Shown here in pieces: positions 11,441-24,470 of a stretch of 64,000 nt of DNA; positions within the stretch are counted from its first letter, which is position 1, and each line of letters opens with the position of its first letter. The DNA is from Saccopteryx bilineata (Eukaryota > Chordata > Mammalia > Chiroptera > Emballonuridae), in the NCBI RefSeq assembly GCF_036850765.1, contig NC_089490.1, positions 275,604,482 through 275,668,481 of the forward strand, read 5' to 3'. A model generated the notes under the pieces. It made no database searches. It saw only the letters and a program-made list of their open reading frames with translations, and had not been told where the DNA came from. A program made the position numbers and the translations under genes.

Positions 11441-11490
11441 CAAGAATCCAATCATTGTGGGCTACACTTCTATTTCAAATATTTAACTTG

Positions 11491-11860
11491 GCCCTGGCCG
11501 GTTGGCTCAGTGGTAGAGCGTCGGCCTGGTGTGAAGAAGTCCCGGGTTCGATTCCCGGCCAGGGCACACAGGAGAAGCGCCCATCTGCTTCTCCACCCCT
11601 CCCCCTCTCCTTCCTCTCTGTCTCTCTCTTCCGCTCCCGCAGCCAAGGCTCCATTGGAGCAAAAGATGGCTCAGGTGCTAGGGATAGCTCCTTGGCCTCT
11701 GCCCCAGGCGCTAGAGTGGCTCTGGTCGTGACAGAGCGACGCCCCGGATGGGCAGAGCATCGCCCTCCGGTGGGCGTGCCGGGTAGATCCCAGTCGGGTG
11801 CATGCGGAAGTCTGTCTGACTGCCTCCCCATTTCCAGCTTAGGAAAAATACAAAAAAAAA
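11491..11860 (+). mobile_element. tRNA-derived bat SINE, long form
   Basis: The head GCCCTGGCCGGTTGGCTCAG contains a tRNA A box, and GGTTCGATTCC at 11545-11555 is a B box, so an internal RNA polymerase III promoter is preserved. The body contains the CCAAGGCTCCATTGGAGCAA word and ends in an A-rich tail (AAAATACAAAAAAAAA). A short direct repeat ATTTAACTT flanks it (11481-11489 and again right after the tail), consistent with L1-mediated insertion. From memory it resembles the Rhin family of horseshoe bats. Confidence 0.9.
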
Positions 11861-11871
11861 TAATTTAACTT

Positions 11872-14800
11872 ATTATAACAGTTTTAATATTTCAAATACT
11901 ACAAATAGTATAAGAGCAACCTGCAGTGAAATACAAGAGATGAGTCTTAGGAACCCATAGTCTTTGCAAAAATCCATTGAATTAAAATGATTCCCACAAG
12001 CAAGTGGAGCGGTAACTAGAAACTGGCGCATAAAGGGATGCTTTGGCCAAATGTGAATGTTGCGAATTCTGTTTTACCACTCGGAAGGAAGAGAACCTCC
12101 GCTGATTACATAATGTTCTTCAGGCAGTCTTGGCTACTCAGGGAACCACCTGCTCACTGTCCAGGGTTGTCAGAGATCTAACCTTGTTTCAGAGAACAGG
12201 GGTCGAATCCTCCCATCACGATTGGTCACTCACCAAATCTGCCCTTTATTGCTACTTTATTTTTTTCAACATTTTTTTATGTGCCTCCAAACCACATGCA
12301 TCTCTATTTGGCCAAAATGGCTGTGTATTGAAAATGCCTGCTCTGCTTAAGTTCCCTCCAAGTAACAATAGTCGTGAAATTTGATGACAATGAACTTGGG
12401 GCGTTCATTCATCTGATCCTCTGCAAAGGAATTCTCCGTCCTGGAAACCTGACATTCAGCGGGCGGTTTTAGACCCTTGGCTATTTATTTGTTGTCATGG
12501 AACCACACTGCAGACATTAAAGAGCTAGGACAGGAACAGCTTGCCAGGGAAGCACTCGAGTTCATTTTTTCCAAACAATTTCCTTTTCTAATGTAAAATT
12601 AAAGGTAACTTCCTTTAAGAAACCATATACGTGTATCTGGAGATATTATATATGTCCAAACCAGGGTCACCTCGGGGCTGTCTGTTAGCTGGTAGAAGCA
12701 CCTGTGCATGTTGGTTCAGGGGACCCACCCCTGAGGGGAGGCCCGGAGGGTCATTATTACCTAAGGTGGGTTAAGCTACTCTCAGCAGCAACAGGAGACA
12801 TGTGGCTCAATTTCTACTCTTTGTACACCCTGAATTTGATATTCTGCATGACATTTTCACTAGGTTTATTAGAAATTGGAAGTTACAGACAAAATAGTCT
12901 TTAGTGAAAGAAAGACCGTTTTTCACTTAAACTGATAAGACATTCTCATTTTAAAAGCAGTGGGAAGTGATTGGAAACTTGGCTCTTGCTTTGACCTTTA
13001 GTTGGAAGCAAGCACTCCCTCCCTGTTGTCTGGAGGTTTGTAAGCAAACATGACAGTGTTGGTCAAACAGCAGCCCAGCCTGATGTGCCTGAAGACCCTG
13101 TGGTTGGGTCATGCCCGCTGCCAGGCGTGTCCCACTCCTCTGAAATGGACATCTGTGTGCAGAGCTTGATATGGGAGGAACTATACCGGACCCAACTAGG
13201 GGGCTGGCTGTCATCACATTCCACACAGGCTGAGAAGTCCATCCCTTTTCAGACAGACATCAGGGAAGTAGGACCGAGTACAGATGTCCACATCTTGCTG
13301 GTTCCACATCTGCACTTATCAGTGGGGACTCCAACCTGCCCAGAGGCCGAAGAGCCACAGGAAGGAAAAAAATACACACTCATGCTCACTTTCCATCAGC
13401 CCAAACTTTTTCCATCTAGTGGTTTTCCTTGTATGGCTGTCCTTGTTCCCGGTGTCCCACCATCCCCTAGTGCATGCCAAGGGCTGTGGATGAGACCTGC
13501 ACATGGTTTATTAGCTTTTTGGAAGATCAAGATTACTTATGGCTTAAGACTTACTATATGAGCCACAATTTATCTCTGAGTTGCACACATGTGTGTACAC
13601 GCTCACATGCACTTATTCCCTAGAAGATTCACAATCTCTACAATCCACCTCTCAGGAAAAAAACAGGGTTTAGGCCTAAATTGTTCAGTTCCCAAGTTCA
13701 CTTCATTGATAAAATTTCAACCTTATTTTTCAAAAGGAAAATCTGTGGATGAGTGAAAAAGACCCTGGATAGGAGGTCAAATGCCCACTTTACCTGCTTC
13801 AGCTGCGGTTCCCTCAGCTGTACCAAGTTAGTGTGAGAATTGACTACATAATAAAGGAAAGTGCTTGGGAACACATAATTGTCATATGGACTTTACATGT
13901 CATTTTTACTGTTATTGGTAAATTTATATTACAACAGGCTTTAATTAGAACACATTTGGTAAAGATTCAGATTGAACAATTACAATGATTCAGATATAAT
14001 TACCTTGTAGTGATATACTAGCCTTCCGTCTCCAGTCTGCTACTTTAAGTCAATGAACCAAACTCATTGACCAAACCTTCACTCACTCAGATATAGGGAA
14101 TATGAAATGTAAGACAGGTCTCCCTCTATGGAGGACCTCATAAAACAAGAAAAACAGGAACCAGCAACAAGGGAGTAGAGACCAAAGACACCCAAATGTT
14201 AAATAGCAGAGTAGCATTGTGCAAGCAGAAGATTTCTAACTGATAATCAGGGAAGTTTTCATGAAATAAATCAAGCTTGAGCTACACACAGTTGGGTGGG
14301 AGGGCAAGACAGATGTAGGAATGGGGAGAGGCTGAGGTTGCCTGCATAGAGGTCATGGTCTTTGTCATACTGACCCTAGGGGGAGTACTGGGCAGCTCCT
14401 TGCCAGTTCTCACCTGCAGGGACCCTGTCTATAAATTTGCACAATGAAGTCCAACCTTACAACCTAACATGGCAGTGAGGTTGGCCCCTTACCTAAGAAT
14501 TATATTAAAGTGTTTTTATCTGAACCTGTCTAACAGCATGCAAAATTAAATAGAATTTGCTTTCTAGAGAAGCAGAGCTAGTTTATAGATCAAAGGAAGG
14601 CAGAACCATCAAATTTAGGAGGCCACTTAGTGTAACTCCACACACTCTACAGTGGAGGAAACAAGCTCAGAGAGATTGAGTGGTTTTTCCAAAGTCAACC
14701 AGAGGAACAAGCCAAGGCCTTTGTCTTGCTGGTACTGTCTGATTGATCCTATGTGATGCCACCCATGAACCATCTGACAATTCATGTGGCCCGTATCCTT

Positions 14801-17800
14801 AGCCCAGTGCTGAGTTAATGCAGCTACAAGTCTTCCAAGCTGGCTGGGAAACACCCAAGTGATCCATTATGTGTCAAAAGCAAGTTGATACAAGTGACAG
14901 AGCTCCACTCTTGACTGCTTTGGGAAACTGTTGAGGGACTTAGACCTCAGCCCATGTGATTACAATCAGTATTTGTTTTTTTCTCCAAAGTCATTAAAAT
15001 AATATACAGCTCTGTTCCTTGGCTGTATGTTGTATTCTACCTTATCTTTCTGATTTTGGCAGGCTCCAGTTTACACAGCATTGAATATCACTCAATCCCA
15101 GGGCCCATCTAATCTGCAGGATGTGGTTAACCGACTGAAAAGGCCAAATAAACACGGTTGACATTCAGGAAGGCAATACACAACGTTAGCTTCGTTCCAG
15201 GAGAAACACGGGAGCAAAGTGTGCTGGCCCAAGAAGCATAATCAAAACAGAGTATTTGAGAAGAGTGTAGAACCAAGGGAAGCAAGATTTTATTTCAAGG
15301 TCATAACAGGTCTAGACAAATAGAATAGATGTCACCTCCAGGGACATCTCCTTGGAGCAGTAAGGCAGTATGTGGTGAAGAAATAAATACTTGCATTTCT
15401 TCCCACTGCTGACTAACTTCAGCCCTTCTCTAGTTTTCTACTGAAGGCAAATGAAGTGGCCATCCTTCTTTATAGACTCGCAATCACTGTACATCTGTAG
15501 ATCTCAGGTGACCTCTAGTAATGACACTAATTGAACTAAAATAAAACTGCTATAACCTGATATGCTTGGTTTTACTCCTGCTTGCCTCCTGGACTGAGGC
15601 AACTTTATTTCATGAACATCCTCACCCTATGACCATGGCAAGCTGCTGATCTACATACCATGGTTATTGTAAACTTTCAGACGATCCCCATAATTCACAT
15701 TGTGGCTTTGGTGTATACTCCTTCCAAAGTTGTCCTATTCTGTGGTCCTCAAAAGGAGAGAAGAAAAATTGCATATGCCATAAAATAAATAGGAAAGAAA
15801 CACTGACTATTGGAAGAGGGTGAATGCACAAGTCAAATAGTCTGCAGGCACTGATATAATGGGAAAAACTAGGATTCTCAAAAGCAAGACTTTAAAACCA
15901 ATAAACGTCTTTCCATGGAATGTTTGTTACATCCTTGCATGGTCTATGTTCAGTATTTGTCCAAATTCCTCGTAGTTTCCATATACATTATTCTCCGTGG
16001 TCCATTGTGGGTAACTTTCAATCAGTTGGTGCCCTCTGATCTTTTGTGCTTTGATTTATTTGTGTTTTAAAGCATACTGTGGGTATTCTCTATAAAAGTC
16101 AATGAAATGTAACCGAATCGAATCTAATTAAGCATCAGTGTGATTTAGAAGATTTCTCCTTCAACTTCCATTTGCATTATAAAGATTTATTAATGTGTTT
16201 GCCAAAGATCCCCATTAAAGTTTCTCAATGTAATTGAAACTGTGTGCTTAGCACAGCACTATAGCCTAAACTAATACTGATTTACAGAGATATTCCTCTG
16301 GAAACTGTTATGGAGCAGTAATTCTGCTGTGACAATTTTCCCATCCCTAAACTCAATCTATTTAAAGGGTACCTCAATCTACTTTTTACATGAATATAGA
16401 AGTTGGATTTCCATTTTTATTCTAAATTGTTTATCAGAGGAATTTATCCACCCTTGTGTCAATATTTGAGATTGTTTTCCAATCAAGAGCCCTCTTTTCA
16501 TTTAAAAGTTGACATTCTGATGATTTTCGTATTGAATAGACATAGGCTTTAAAATCAAATGACCTTGAATTCCCTCTGCCTTTCATCACCTGTGGGTAAG
16601 AAACTTAAGCTATAAGACACTTAGTTTTCACTTTCCAAACTAAATTTATGAAGCTAATGTCTACTGTTGAGGGTTGTTGCTGTGACAAGGCAGACAATGT
16701 GTAGAAATTATGAAACTTCATGCCTGGCATGTAACTGATACTCAACACATGATTTTGGAAATAACAATGAGATTGATCTGGCATGGTCAAGTTGATAGCT
16801 TGAGTTGGCTGTTGGCTCTACTTCAGGTGGTTCATTTCATCCCTGGTGAACATGTAACCTTTCCTTTGGTTGAAGACATGGAAGATCCACCATCAGTGAG
16901 GGTTCTGGCTCTGAATTTCTCTTGGGCAACGGAAATGGATGAGTGTCCAACCACTCAGTTTCCCCATCCTAGCTGGGCGGGAGCATTCACTACGCTGGCT
17001 TGAGTCATCTGTGTCCAGGGCCATAGTTTTCTTAAGGCAAAAGTAAAAGAGCCAATAAGATTGCACTTCAATTCTAACACTGAGAATTCAAGTTGTGGCC
17101 TCGGTGTCAGTAGCAAAGCAACTAGTCCAAGTTACAGAAAATGTGTGCTGTTGAGCTCTGCTTTATCTGTCACTTAAGTGTTTGTAGTATGAATTTTATT
17201 TCCATGCCAGAATAAATGCTACATGCTAATGGAAACAAGTTATTTTTTACTTAAACACAGGAAAGTAATAGTGATATTGAAGTAGATGGATACATAATTT
17301 GTTTGCAAAATTAAAGTCAATTTGGACAGAGTATAACCATCCACAGATTGGTGAGGAGGGAGGCAAAAGGGTTGAGATTCGGTGACTCCTGAAAATACAA
17401 ATTTTACTTTGTTTAAACTTATGCCAGAGAATTTTCTAAATGTTTCTTTTTTTGAGTCATGTAAAGTTTTCTAATAAAAAATTTTGAAGGTTAAATCCAA
17501 TCAAATAATCTTAACAACTTTCCCATGGGGAATCATTCCTATTTTATTTCTTTTTCCACATTTACAAACCTTTTAGCTTCTCAGAGACTTTCCATGCTAT
17601 CTCCCGTATCACCCCCTGGGCAAGGCTGCGAGGTGGAGGACTGCGCTAAGCTTGTAGAAGGGAAACAGGCATTTAAAGCATAACTGATTTTTCTAATGTG
17701 ATTTTACTTCAACACGGTCAACTGCTTTCCTGTCACAGAAACCTTACAGTAAGTCAGTCCTAAAACAACTTTGAAACCTCTGACTCTAAAGACTATTTGT

Positions 17801-17813
17801 AGGGACAACAGTT
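11872..17813. other. long unassigned stretch
   Basis: Nearly 6 kb with no supportable gene. A diverged antisense MIR core is likely near 14640-14740 (TACAGTGGAGGAAACAAGCT then GAGAGATTGAGTGG). Two parts look repeat-free and AT-rich, about 12380-12640 and 16040-16280, the latter with many TAAT and TTTAAAG words. Open frames such as 13085-13561 (158 codons) have no splice or composition support. Confidence 0.4.
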
Positions 17814-17823
17814 CAGATTTTAC

Positions 17824-18025
17824 TCCTTTAATTAATTATTAATTAATTTACTTATTTATTTTTATTGATTGGTATTTTTATTGAGAGAGAGAAAGAAACA
17901 TTGATTTGTTTTTCTGTTTTTTTTATGCATCCAGTGGTTATCATATGTGCCCTGACCAGGAATGGAACCCGCAACTTTGGTGTATCTGGACAACACTCTA
18001 ACCAACTAAGCTGTCTGGCCAAGGC
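17824..18025 (-). mobile_element. tRNA-derived bat SINE, short Ves-like form (antisense)
   Basis: On the minus strand the head is GGCCTTGGCCAGACAGCTTAG, with a B-box-like GGGTTCCATTCC and a CTGGTCAGGGCAC junction. The tail region contains TTTCTTTCTCTCTCTCAATA-type sequence typical of Ves SINEs. It is flanked by a perfect 10-bp duplication CAGATTTTAC (17814-17823 and 18026-18035). It is more diverged than the long-form SINEs here. Confidence 0.85.
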
Positions 18026-18035
18026 CAGATTTTAC

Positions 18036-18752
18036 CTTTTTTAAATACTAAAGACCATTTTGCATATAACAAATGCAATTTGTGGCAAATTCTGTGTATC
18101 TACACACCCAGACACACACACATACACACCTGATTTATGTAATCTTGTTCTCATTACTTCAAGGATTCCCTTCTCAATTAACACTAGTTTCTACATTTTA
18201 TGGTGTTGCTTTTACACAAAATTGAATTTCTCAAACAACACACCATTCCATGCAACCCTGCCTCCCCCGTTCACCTCTCTTCCGTGATCTGGAACCTCCA
18301 GAGGGTTTCTGGTCTCACCTGCTGAGGGCTATGTGCTCTGTCAACTGTCCCCAGAGCCCTGAACTTCATGACATCCAGGGTCCCACCTTCCCACCACATT
18401 TAAATGGTGGGACTAGAAGGGACTTTTGGTAAATGATAGCTTGGAGCTTGCTAAAGTTTACTCTAGAAAGTTAGTGTGGGAAACAAAAGCAAAGGCTCTG
18501 ATTTCTAATCTCCATGCCATTTGTTTATTTAATAAATGAACTGGAAAAGGCCTCAGGGGTCAGTGGCAATGACCTTGTCATTGAATTTCATTCAGACTGC
18601 TCCAGGCTGATTCTTAAACTCAGAGCCTATTCACACTTCCTCCCTTACGTAGAAGGTTTTAAAACTAGCCTATCCCAATAACTTCTGATAGTGAAAGGAT
18701 TCTTTATGATGAGGGAACTATAATCTCAAAATCTCATTTTTTCTTAAGGTTG
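18036..18752. other. unassigned sequence
   Basis: I see no gene or named repeat. A short CA-rich tract lies near 18105-18130. Confidence 0.4.
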
Positions 18753-18760
18753 CTTTAAGG

Positions 18761-19259
18761 CAGGGGTCTCCAAACTACGGCCCGCAGGCCGCATGCGGCC
18801 CCCTGAGGCCATTTATCCGGCCCCCACCACACTTCCGGAAGGGGCACCTCCTTCATTGGTGTTCAATATCTACATCCTGTGCTCCTGAAGTAGTGTATGT
18901 AGCGGCGCTTACATACAGTACTACTTCCGGTGATGCGGGACGCATGCATCATGGCTCCTGAAGCATGTCATATCACTTGTTACGGCCAGCAGTGACAAAT
19001 ATGGAACCGGACATTGACCATCTCATTAGCCAAAAGCAGGCCCATAGTTCCCATTGAAATACTGGTCAGTTTGTTGATTTAAATTTACATGTTCTTTATT
19101 TTAAATATTGTATTTGTTCCTGTTTTGTTTTTTTATTTTAAAATAAGATATGTGCAGTGTGCATAGGGATTTTTTCATAGTTTTTTTTATAGTCCGGCCC
19201 TCCAACGGTCTGAGGGACAGTGAACTTGGCCCCCTGTGTAAAAAGTTTGGGGACCCCTG
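18761..19259. mobile_element. non-autonomous hAT transposon, long copy (499 bp)
   Basis: Termini are CAGGGGTCTCCAAACTACGG and, on the other end, AAAGTTTGGGGACCCCTG. The flanking 8-bp duplication is CTTTAAGG (18753-18760) against CGTTAAGG (19260-19267), one mismatch. One end carries a GC-rich GGCCGCATGCGGCCCC palindrome. The other carries a TATAGTCCGGCCCTCC segment. There is no transposase frame. It is the same family as the copy at 19369 but about 167 bp longer inside and in the opposite orientation. Confidence 0.92.
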
Positions 19260-19368
19260 CGTTAAGGTATAGGAAATTAAATTCAGGGTCCAGGGTCCTC
19301 ATTTAATCTATTATAAAGCTAGGACCAGAATTAGGGACCATGTTACTTCTAGTCATGTTGCCTTAGAG

Positions 19369-19700
19369 CAGGGGTCCCCAAACTTTTTACACAGGGGGCC
19401 AGTTCACTGTCCCTCAGACTGTTGGAGGGCCGGACTATAAAAAAAAATTATGAACAAATCCCTATGCACACTACACATATCTTATTTTAAAGTAAAAAAA
19501 CAAAACGGGAACAAATACAATATTTAAAATAAAGAACAAGTAAATTTAAATCAACAAACTGACCAGTATTTCAATGGGAACTATGCTCCTCTCACTGACC
19601 ACCAATGAAAGAGGTGCCCCTTCCGGAAGTGGGGCGGGGGCCGGATAAATGGCCTCAGGGGGCCGCATGCGGCCCGCGGGTCGTAGTTTGGGGACCCCTG
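19369..19700. mobile_element. non-autonomous hAT transposon, short copy (332 bp)
   Basis: Termini CAGGGGTCCCCAAACT and AGTTTGGGGACCCCTG are near-perfect inverted repeats. The flanking 8-bp duplication CCTTAGAG is perfect (19361-19368 and 19701-19708). It shares both arms with the 18761 copy at very high identity. It lacks the central part of that copy, so it is an internal-deletion derivative or the longer one carries an insertion. The two copies lie 109 bp apart in inverted orientation. Confidence 0.95.
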
Positions 19701-19799
19701 CCTTAGAGTATAAAATATATCTACACACACATGCATGTGATGCATCTAAGAACTAGACACTATCTTAGAACATGAAGAGAAAAAATATGCGTGTATAGC

Positions 19800-20075
19800 A
19801 CTAGGTTGAATAGTGGTGCCCAAAAAGTTATGCTTATGTCCTAACTCCAGAAATCTATAAATGTGACCCTATTTTTTCAAAGTGCCTTTGAAGATGTAAT
19901 TAAGTTAAGGATCTCAAGATGAGATCATCTGGGACTTAAGCTAGGCCCTAAATCCAATGACAGGTGTTCTCTTAAGTATCCAGAGGTAGATCTGAGCAAC
20001 AGAGGCACAGGAGAAGGTGACAACGTGAAGACGGAAGCGATGAGTCTGCAAGCCCACTCTAGGCGTTGTTGCCAA
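19800..20075 (+). repeat. MLT1-like MaLR LTR, partial
   Basis: GTTGAATAGTGGTGCCCAAA, CCTAACTCCAGAAATC, ATGTGACCCTATTTTTTC and AGATGTAATTAAGTTAAGG follow the MLT1 order. A GACACAGAG-like GCAACAGAGGCACAGGAGAA region comes next. The 3' part is missing. Confidence 0.75.
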
Positions 20076-20089
20076 TGTGGTAATTTACA

Positions 20090-23000
20090 TGCGTACCCAA
20101 ACCAACTCTTCCTACCACTGCCTCCAAAGAAAAGCCTTTCCCTCCTCTATCTATAGATCATTCTCTCTGGGAGCTCTGTCCACACCTGCTCCTCCATGAA
20201 CGTTGGACCTGGGAGTCCAGGTCCATCTTCTCAGCATCCCAGTGATGGGGTGGGGGGTGGGGTGCTGGCCTGGCAAAGCCTCTCCCACTCACTTGGGCCA
20301 CTTTACCCAAGGCCCTGCAATAGGAGGGACCCTGGGCCCGCTGCTGCTCCAGTGAAGGCTTTTGGGGGGAAAGCAGGAAGCATGGCCAACGTGATTCTTT
20401 TTGGTCTAAGAGGGCCTCTCCCAGTCAGCTCATTCCCGTGGGAGTCTCCATAATGACCCCTTTGGGAGGTGAATCCACAACTACCCAGTGCACCTTTTCC
20501 TTCAGCTAGATTTCCTTCTCAGTAATGAACACCTGAAGGGAGACATGTGCTGACTCATCAGCCGAGGCACCAGTCCCTCCATTTGGTCCTCACAGTCTTG
20601 ACTCGTTACCCTCCGCCACCTGCCACCTCTGGGCTGTGAGCAGACATCTTCTGGGACCATTTGAATATTGGGAGGAAGAGGAAGGAACGTTCGATTTTGG
20701 TATAAAAAGGTAAATCTTCTCAAGGAAGGAAACTTCTAGCCCTATAAATCCATCATTCATAACCGTAAGGGCACCTTGTTGCCCTCTGAGAAACAGCCCC
20801 TCCCAACTACCCCTCTCACCCAACGCAGGCCCAGCGCTTCCGCCTAAACTCACGCAGCACCTCGGAAGGCAACACTGCCCAAAGCCTGGAGAAAAAGGCT
20901 GCCCCTTCCTCAGGTTCCCCTGGCCATCTTGGGAACTTGCTCCTCTCTCGTCATTGGCAGAAATTTCTATCTTCTCCCAAAATGAATCTATGGGGATTTA
21001 CCCCACGTGTTTGTTGTCCTCATGGCCACTGCCTATTCCCGCCTGCCCCGTGCACAGCTCCGCTCTGCCGGACTTGCACATAGCATGTGAAGGGTTAACC
21101 GGGGAGAGAACGCTCTAGTTAGGGGGAGACTGGGACTAGGGACCAAGAAAGAGAGAGGATCGGCCCCATCTCCTTTTTAAGGCTGGCAGCTTCTGAACAG
21201 CATGTGCCAACACGTGGGCAGTTCTGGGGGAGGTTAATTGCTTTTCTTCCCAAAGCTGACCCAGGCCAGGGCAACAGGAGCCTTGGAGGGGCCAGTGAAG
21301 TCATCAGACGGCGGTGGCGTCAGCTTCTCCCACCAGCATGAGGAGGGGCAGATGTGACTCCCCATTTGGACCTGGTTCTGGTGCTTCCCACTGGAAGGAT
21401 GGTCCTGGAGACCAAGCTGCCCAGAGACCTGGGGTGGCCTGCTTGGGGGTCTGCTGCAGAGAGCTGCCCACAGGAGGACACGTGCCTTCTGTGTCCCAGC
21501 CTAAAACAGAAGACAGCTCTCCTTTCCCACAAATAGTGCGCACGCCAGCCACACTGGCAGGGCCCGGGCAAGAATATCCGTCTGCAGCTCACCCTGTAAT
21601 TTACTTGCCCTCTCATACGGAGAAATATATATTTTTCTTTCAAAAGCTTCCTTTCCTTCCCTACAATTCTGAACATTGGACGGAAGTAGGAGATGCGCCA
21701 ATGAAAGGCTCCTGAGATCTGCGTCTCCCGGGGACGCAGGGGGCCGTTGGAGCAGAGACGCAGCTGGGAGCGAGGCTGCGTGGGCCCCGAGACCACAGAA
21801 TTCACACGGAGTGGGCTGAAATGGCCTTCTTGAGCTTTCTAATGTTCTCTTTCTGTGGGTTCTCTTTTTTATATTTTTCCATTTCAGTGGGGGGAAAAAT
21901 ATATATATGTCTCGTAATTTTTACTTTAAAAAAACTGGTGAGAGAGACACGGGAAAACAGAGAGAGAAAGTATGTAATCACGAGCCTCCAGGAGAGGGGC
22001 TGCGTGAGCGAGGGGGCAAAGGGGGGGGGGACTAGAATACAGGTGTTTCTGTCACGTCAGGTGAATAAAGGGGGTGGGCATGGAAAACCCCAGATTTATG
22101 TTGAGGCTGGTACAGAGGGGGTGGGAGGAGAAAAAGGAATAAAGGAAGTTTCCAGCAAGATCTTTTCTCCAAGTTCGCCGGTGGCCTCTGCAGGAATATA
22201 GCAGCTCCATGCAAGCACCTTGCAGAGGTCTCCTAGAGTCCCGAACAGAAGGCCCGGGCCAGCATGGCGACCCCAGAACCTCACTTACCCAGGAGCCGCC
22301 ATTCGGCAGGTAACTCAGGAGTAGAACTCTCAGTGGTGAGGATGAATTTGAAAAGACAACTTACACACTGGGGTTGGGCTTCTATGGGGTGGTGCAGGGC
22401 AGCAGGGCACGCCTGTACCACAAGCGGGCACAGACTGCCCACAGGTGGAGGCCTGGGGATGGGTAGTGGACACAGGCCTGGCCTAGTGGGAAGGGCTGAC
22501 TCACGGCCCACAAAGGCATCCTAATGGATGTCCTACCCCTGGGCAGTGTGGCCTATGCAAGGAAGAGCCTGGACGGTCGCAAAACCATGGAGTGTGTCCC
22601 TGGGCCAAGCTGTCCGTGATTGTCTTGTCCAGTCCGAGGGCACAGAGAAAGTGGGCACTCAGGGGGGAGGTTGAGGCCAGCAGAAGGTAACAAAGGGACT
22701 GATAGAAGTGGGGCTAGGTGTAGGGAGCCCTATGAATGATGTGGGGACTGGGTCTAGGAGAACCTGAGCTATTAGCACTGGACCCAACCTTGAGGTGGGG
22801 AGCAGGCTGGGTATAGGGTTCCCTACAGGGGTATGACCTCTTTCTGAGATGCCCAATCCCCCAGACTGTGCTCTGGGTGCAAGATAAATCCCATGCTGGC
22901 TGAAAGTTGGCCTCTGCTGGAGGAGGAGACTCAGTAAAGGAGAAACACACACAACGATTCAGATGAGCATAAGCATCATGGGCTAGAGTTACAGGGCGGG

Positions 23001-24470
23001 GGGGCCTGAGGGCTTGGACAGTGGTCAAAGACACCCACCTCCTGCATTTGAGTTGGGCACTGGTTGGAAGCATTTCAGAAAGAGGAGCGATTAGACCAGA
23101 AGACACAGAGGCCAGAAATGGCCAGACCAGTTGGAGGATCAGAAGAGTCCAGCGATGGGAGGCGCCAGGTGTCTTCTCGGGAAAACATGAGAGGACTCGG
23201 GGCTCAGCAGGACCAGCTGGGCAAGGGAGGGGCTGCTGTGTGTCCAGGAGTTTGTTCTAATGGTATACCAAAGGCTGTATGGTCAATCAATATGTCAGGG
23301 GCCATCTCGTCCTCTGCCTGCTTTGTGCTGTGCCCAGAGGTAGAGCAGAGGCAGGCAGGGCGCCACCCCAGCCTCTCACTGTGTCCTGCGAGCAGGACTG
23401 AGGACTGTGGAGTGGACAGTAGCGTCGTCCAGTACATGTAAGCCCCTAGACAACCAGCCCTCTCTTGATTACCAGTATCCTGTCTCCCCAAAAAGGCCTC
23501 TAGTCTCCCAGAATGTCCCTTTTTTCTTTCTAGGGGCATCTCCATCTCAACGCCAGGATGAGACCAGGACATCTGCCTCGTGAATAGAACTTCCTCGCTG
23601 AGAATAACCACTACAGTTCTCTCCCCTAGTGGCCAGGTGAGCTGTCGATGGGATGTCTGTGAGGTTTGCAGAGTCTGGCGCCTGGTGAGAGAGCTCATTG
23701 TACACACCACAGAATGAAGGCCCGGACACAGTGCAGGAAGCTGCGGTCTAGACCAAAACAAGCAAGGAGGAGTCTCATCGACACACACCTAAAATCCTGG
23801 GTTCACATTACAGGGGCCCATGGCTGAGAAGGAGGAAGAAGATCCGGGAGCCCACGGAGTGACACGCTGGCTGCTACCAACGCGTCCTTTCCGCCGGTCC
23901 CCATCAATTTAGGCGATACAGTCGCTGAGGCTGTGTTGATGGGACCACACAACGTAGATTGATTTTAATTCCAGACTCTGCTTCTCTCTCAACAAAATCG
24001 GGGAGAGGTAATATTCTGAACACCCTCCTATTCCAACACACCTAAAATGCTTGGATATTTTCTATGTATATAAATGCTTAAATGCATCGTTGAGCTCACA
24101 GGAAAGTAAGAAAAATTCTCAGAAGGAACAAATAAAGTTAGAACCCAAATCCAGAGAAGTCAGGAAGCCCTGACCTAGGACTCTGCTGATTCCTGTTGCC
24201 AGAGGTGTCCGTTTGTCTGGATATGCGGGGACAGGACACAAACCCTCGAGGAGATGCCTCCTACAGCACTGGGACACCCAAAGGACACACATCCAGTTAC
24301 AGGAGATAGAGGCACGGTTTCCTTAGGATCCACTTGTAGGAGCAGAACTGCTGGACAGTGGGTATCCATATACTTAATTTTGCTAAGTTCTGATGGACTG
24401 CACTGAAGAATTTCACTGGTCCATGCTCCCCCCAAATGCAAGAGTGTTTCATCCTTAGGCACAAATGCTT
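20090..24470. other. unassigned GC-richer stretch
   Basis: This 4.4-kb region is richer in G and C than its surroundings and has several overlapping open frames on both strands, as expected of GC-rich non-coding DNA. An ATG in good context at 22264 is followed by a possible donor (CAG/GTAACT) at about 22311, but no second exon or promoter could be tied to it. A G-run lies at 22021-22030. The 194-codon minus-strand frame at 23204-23788 has no recognisable domain. I annotate no gene. Confidence 0.4.

Noticed and set aside
11491..11565. Possible tRNA gene, with A and B boxes
   Set aside because: It is the tRNA-derived head of a SINE. The boxes continue into a SINE body and A tail within target duplications, and the cloverleaf is not preserved.
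22264..22311. Possible first coding exon: ATG in good context followed by CAG/GTAACT
   Set aside because: Only 16 codons, no clear CpG-island promoter and no partner exon found.
23204..23788. 194-codon minus-strand open frame, the longest outside the L1
   Set aside because: No domain or splice support, and the surrounding GC-rich sequence has overlapping frames on both strands.
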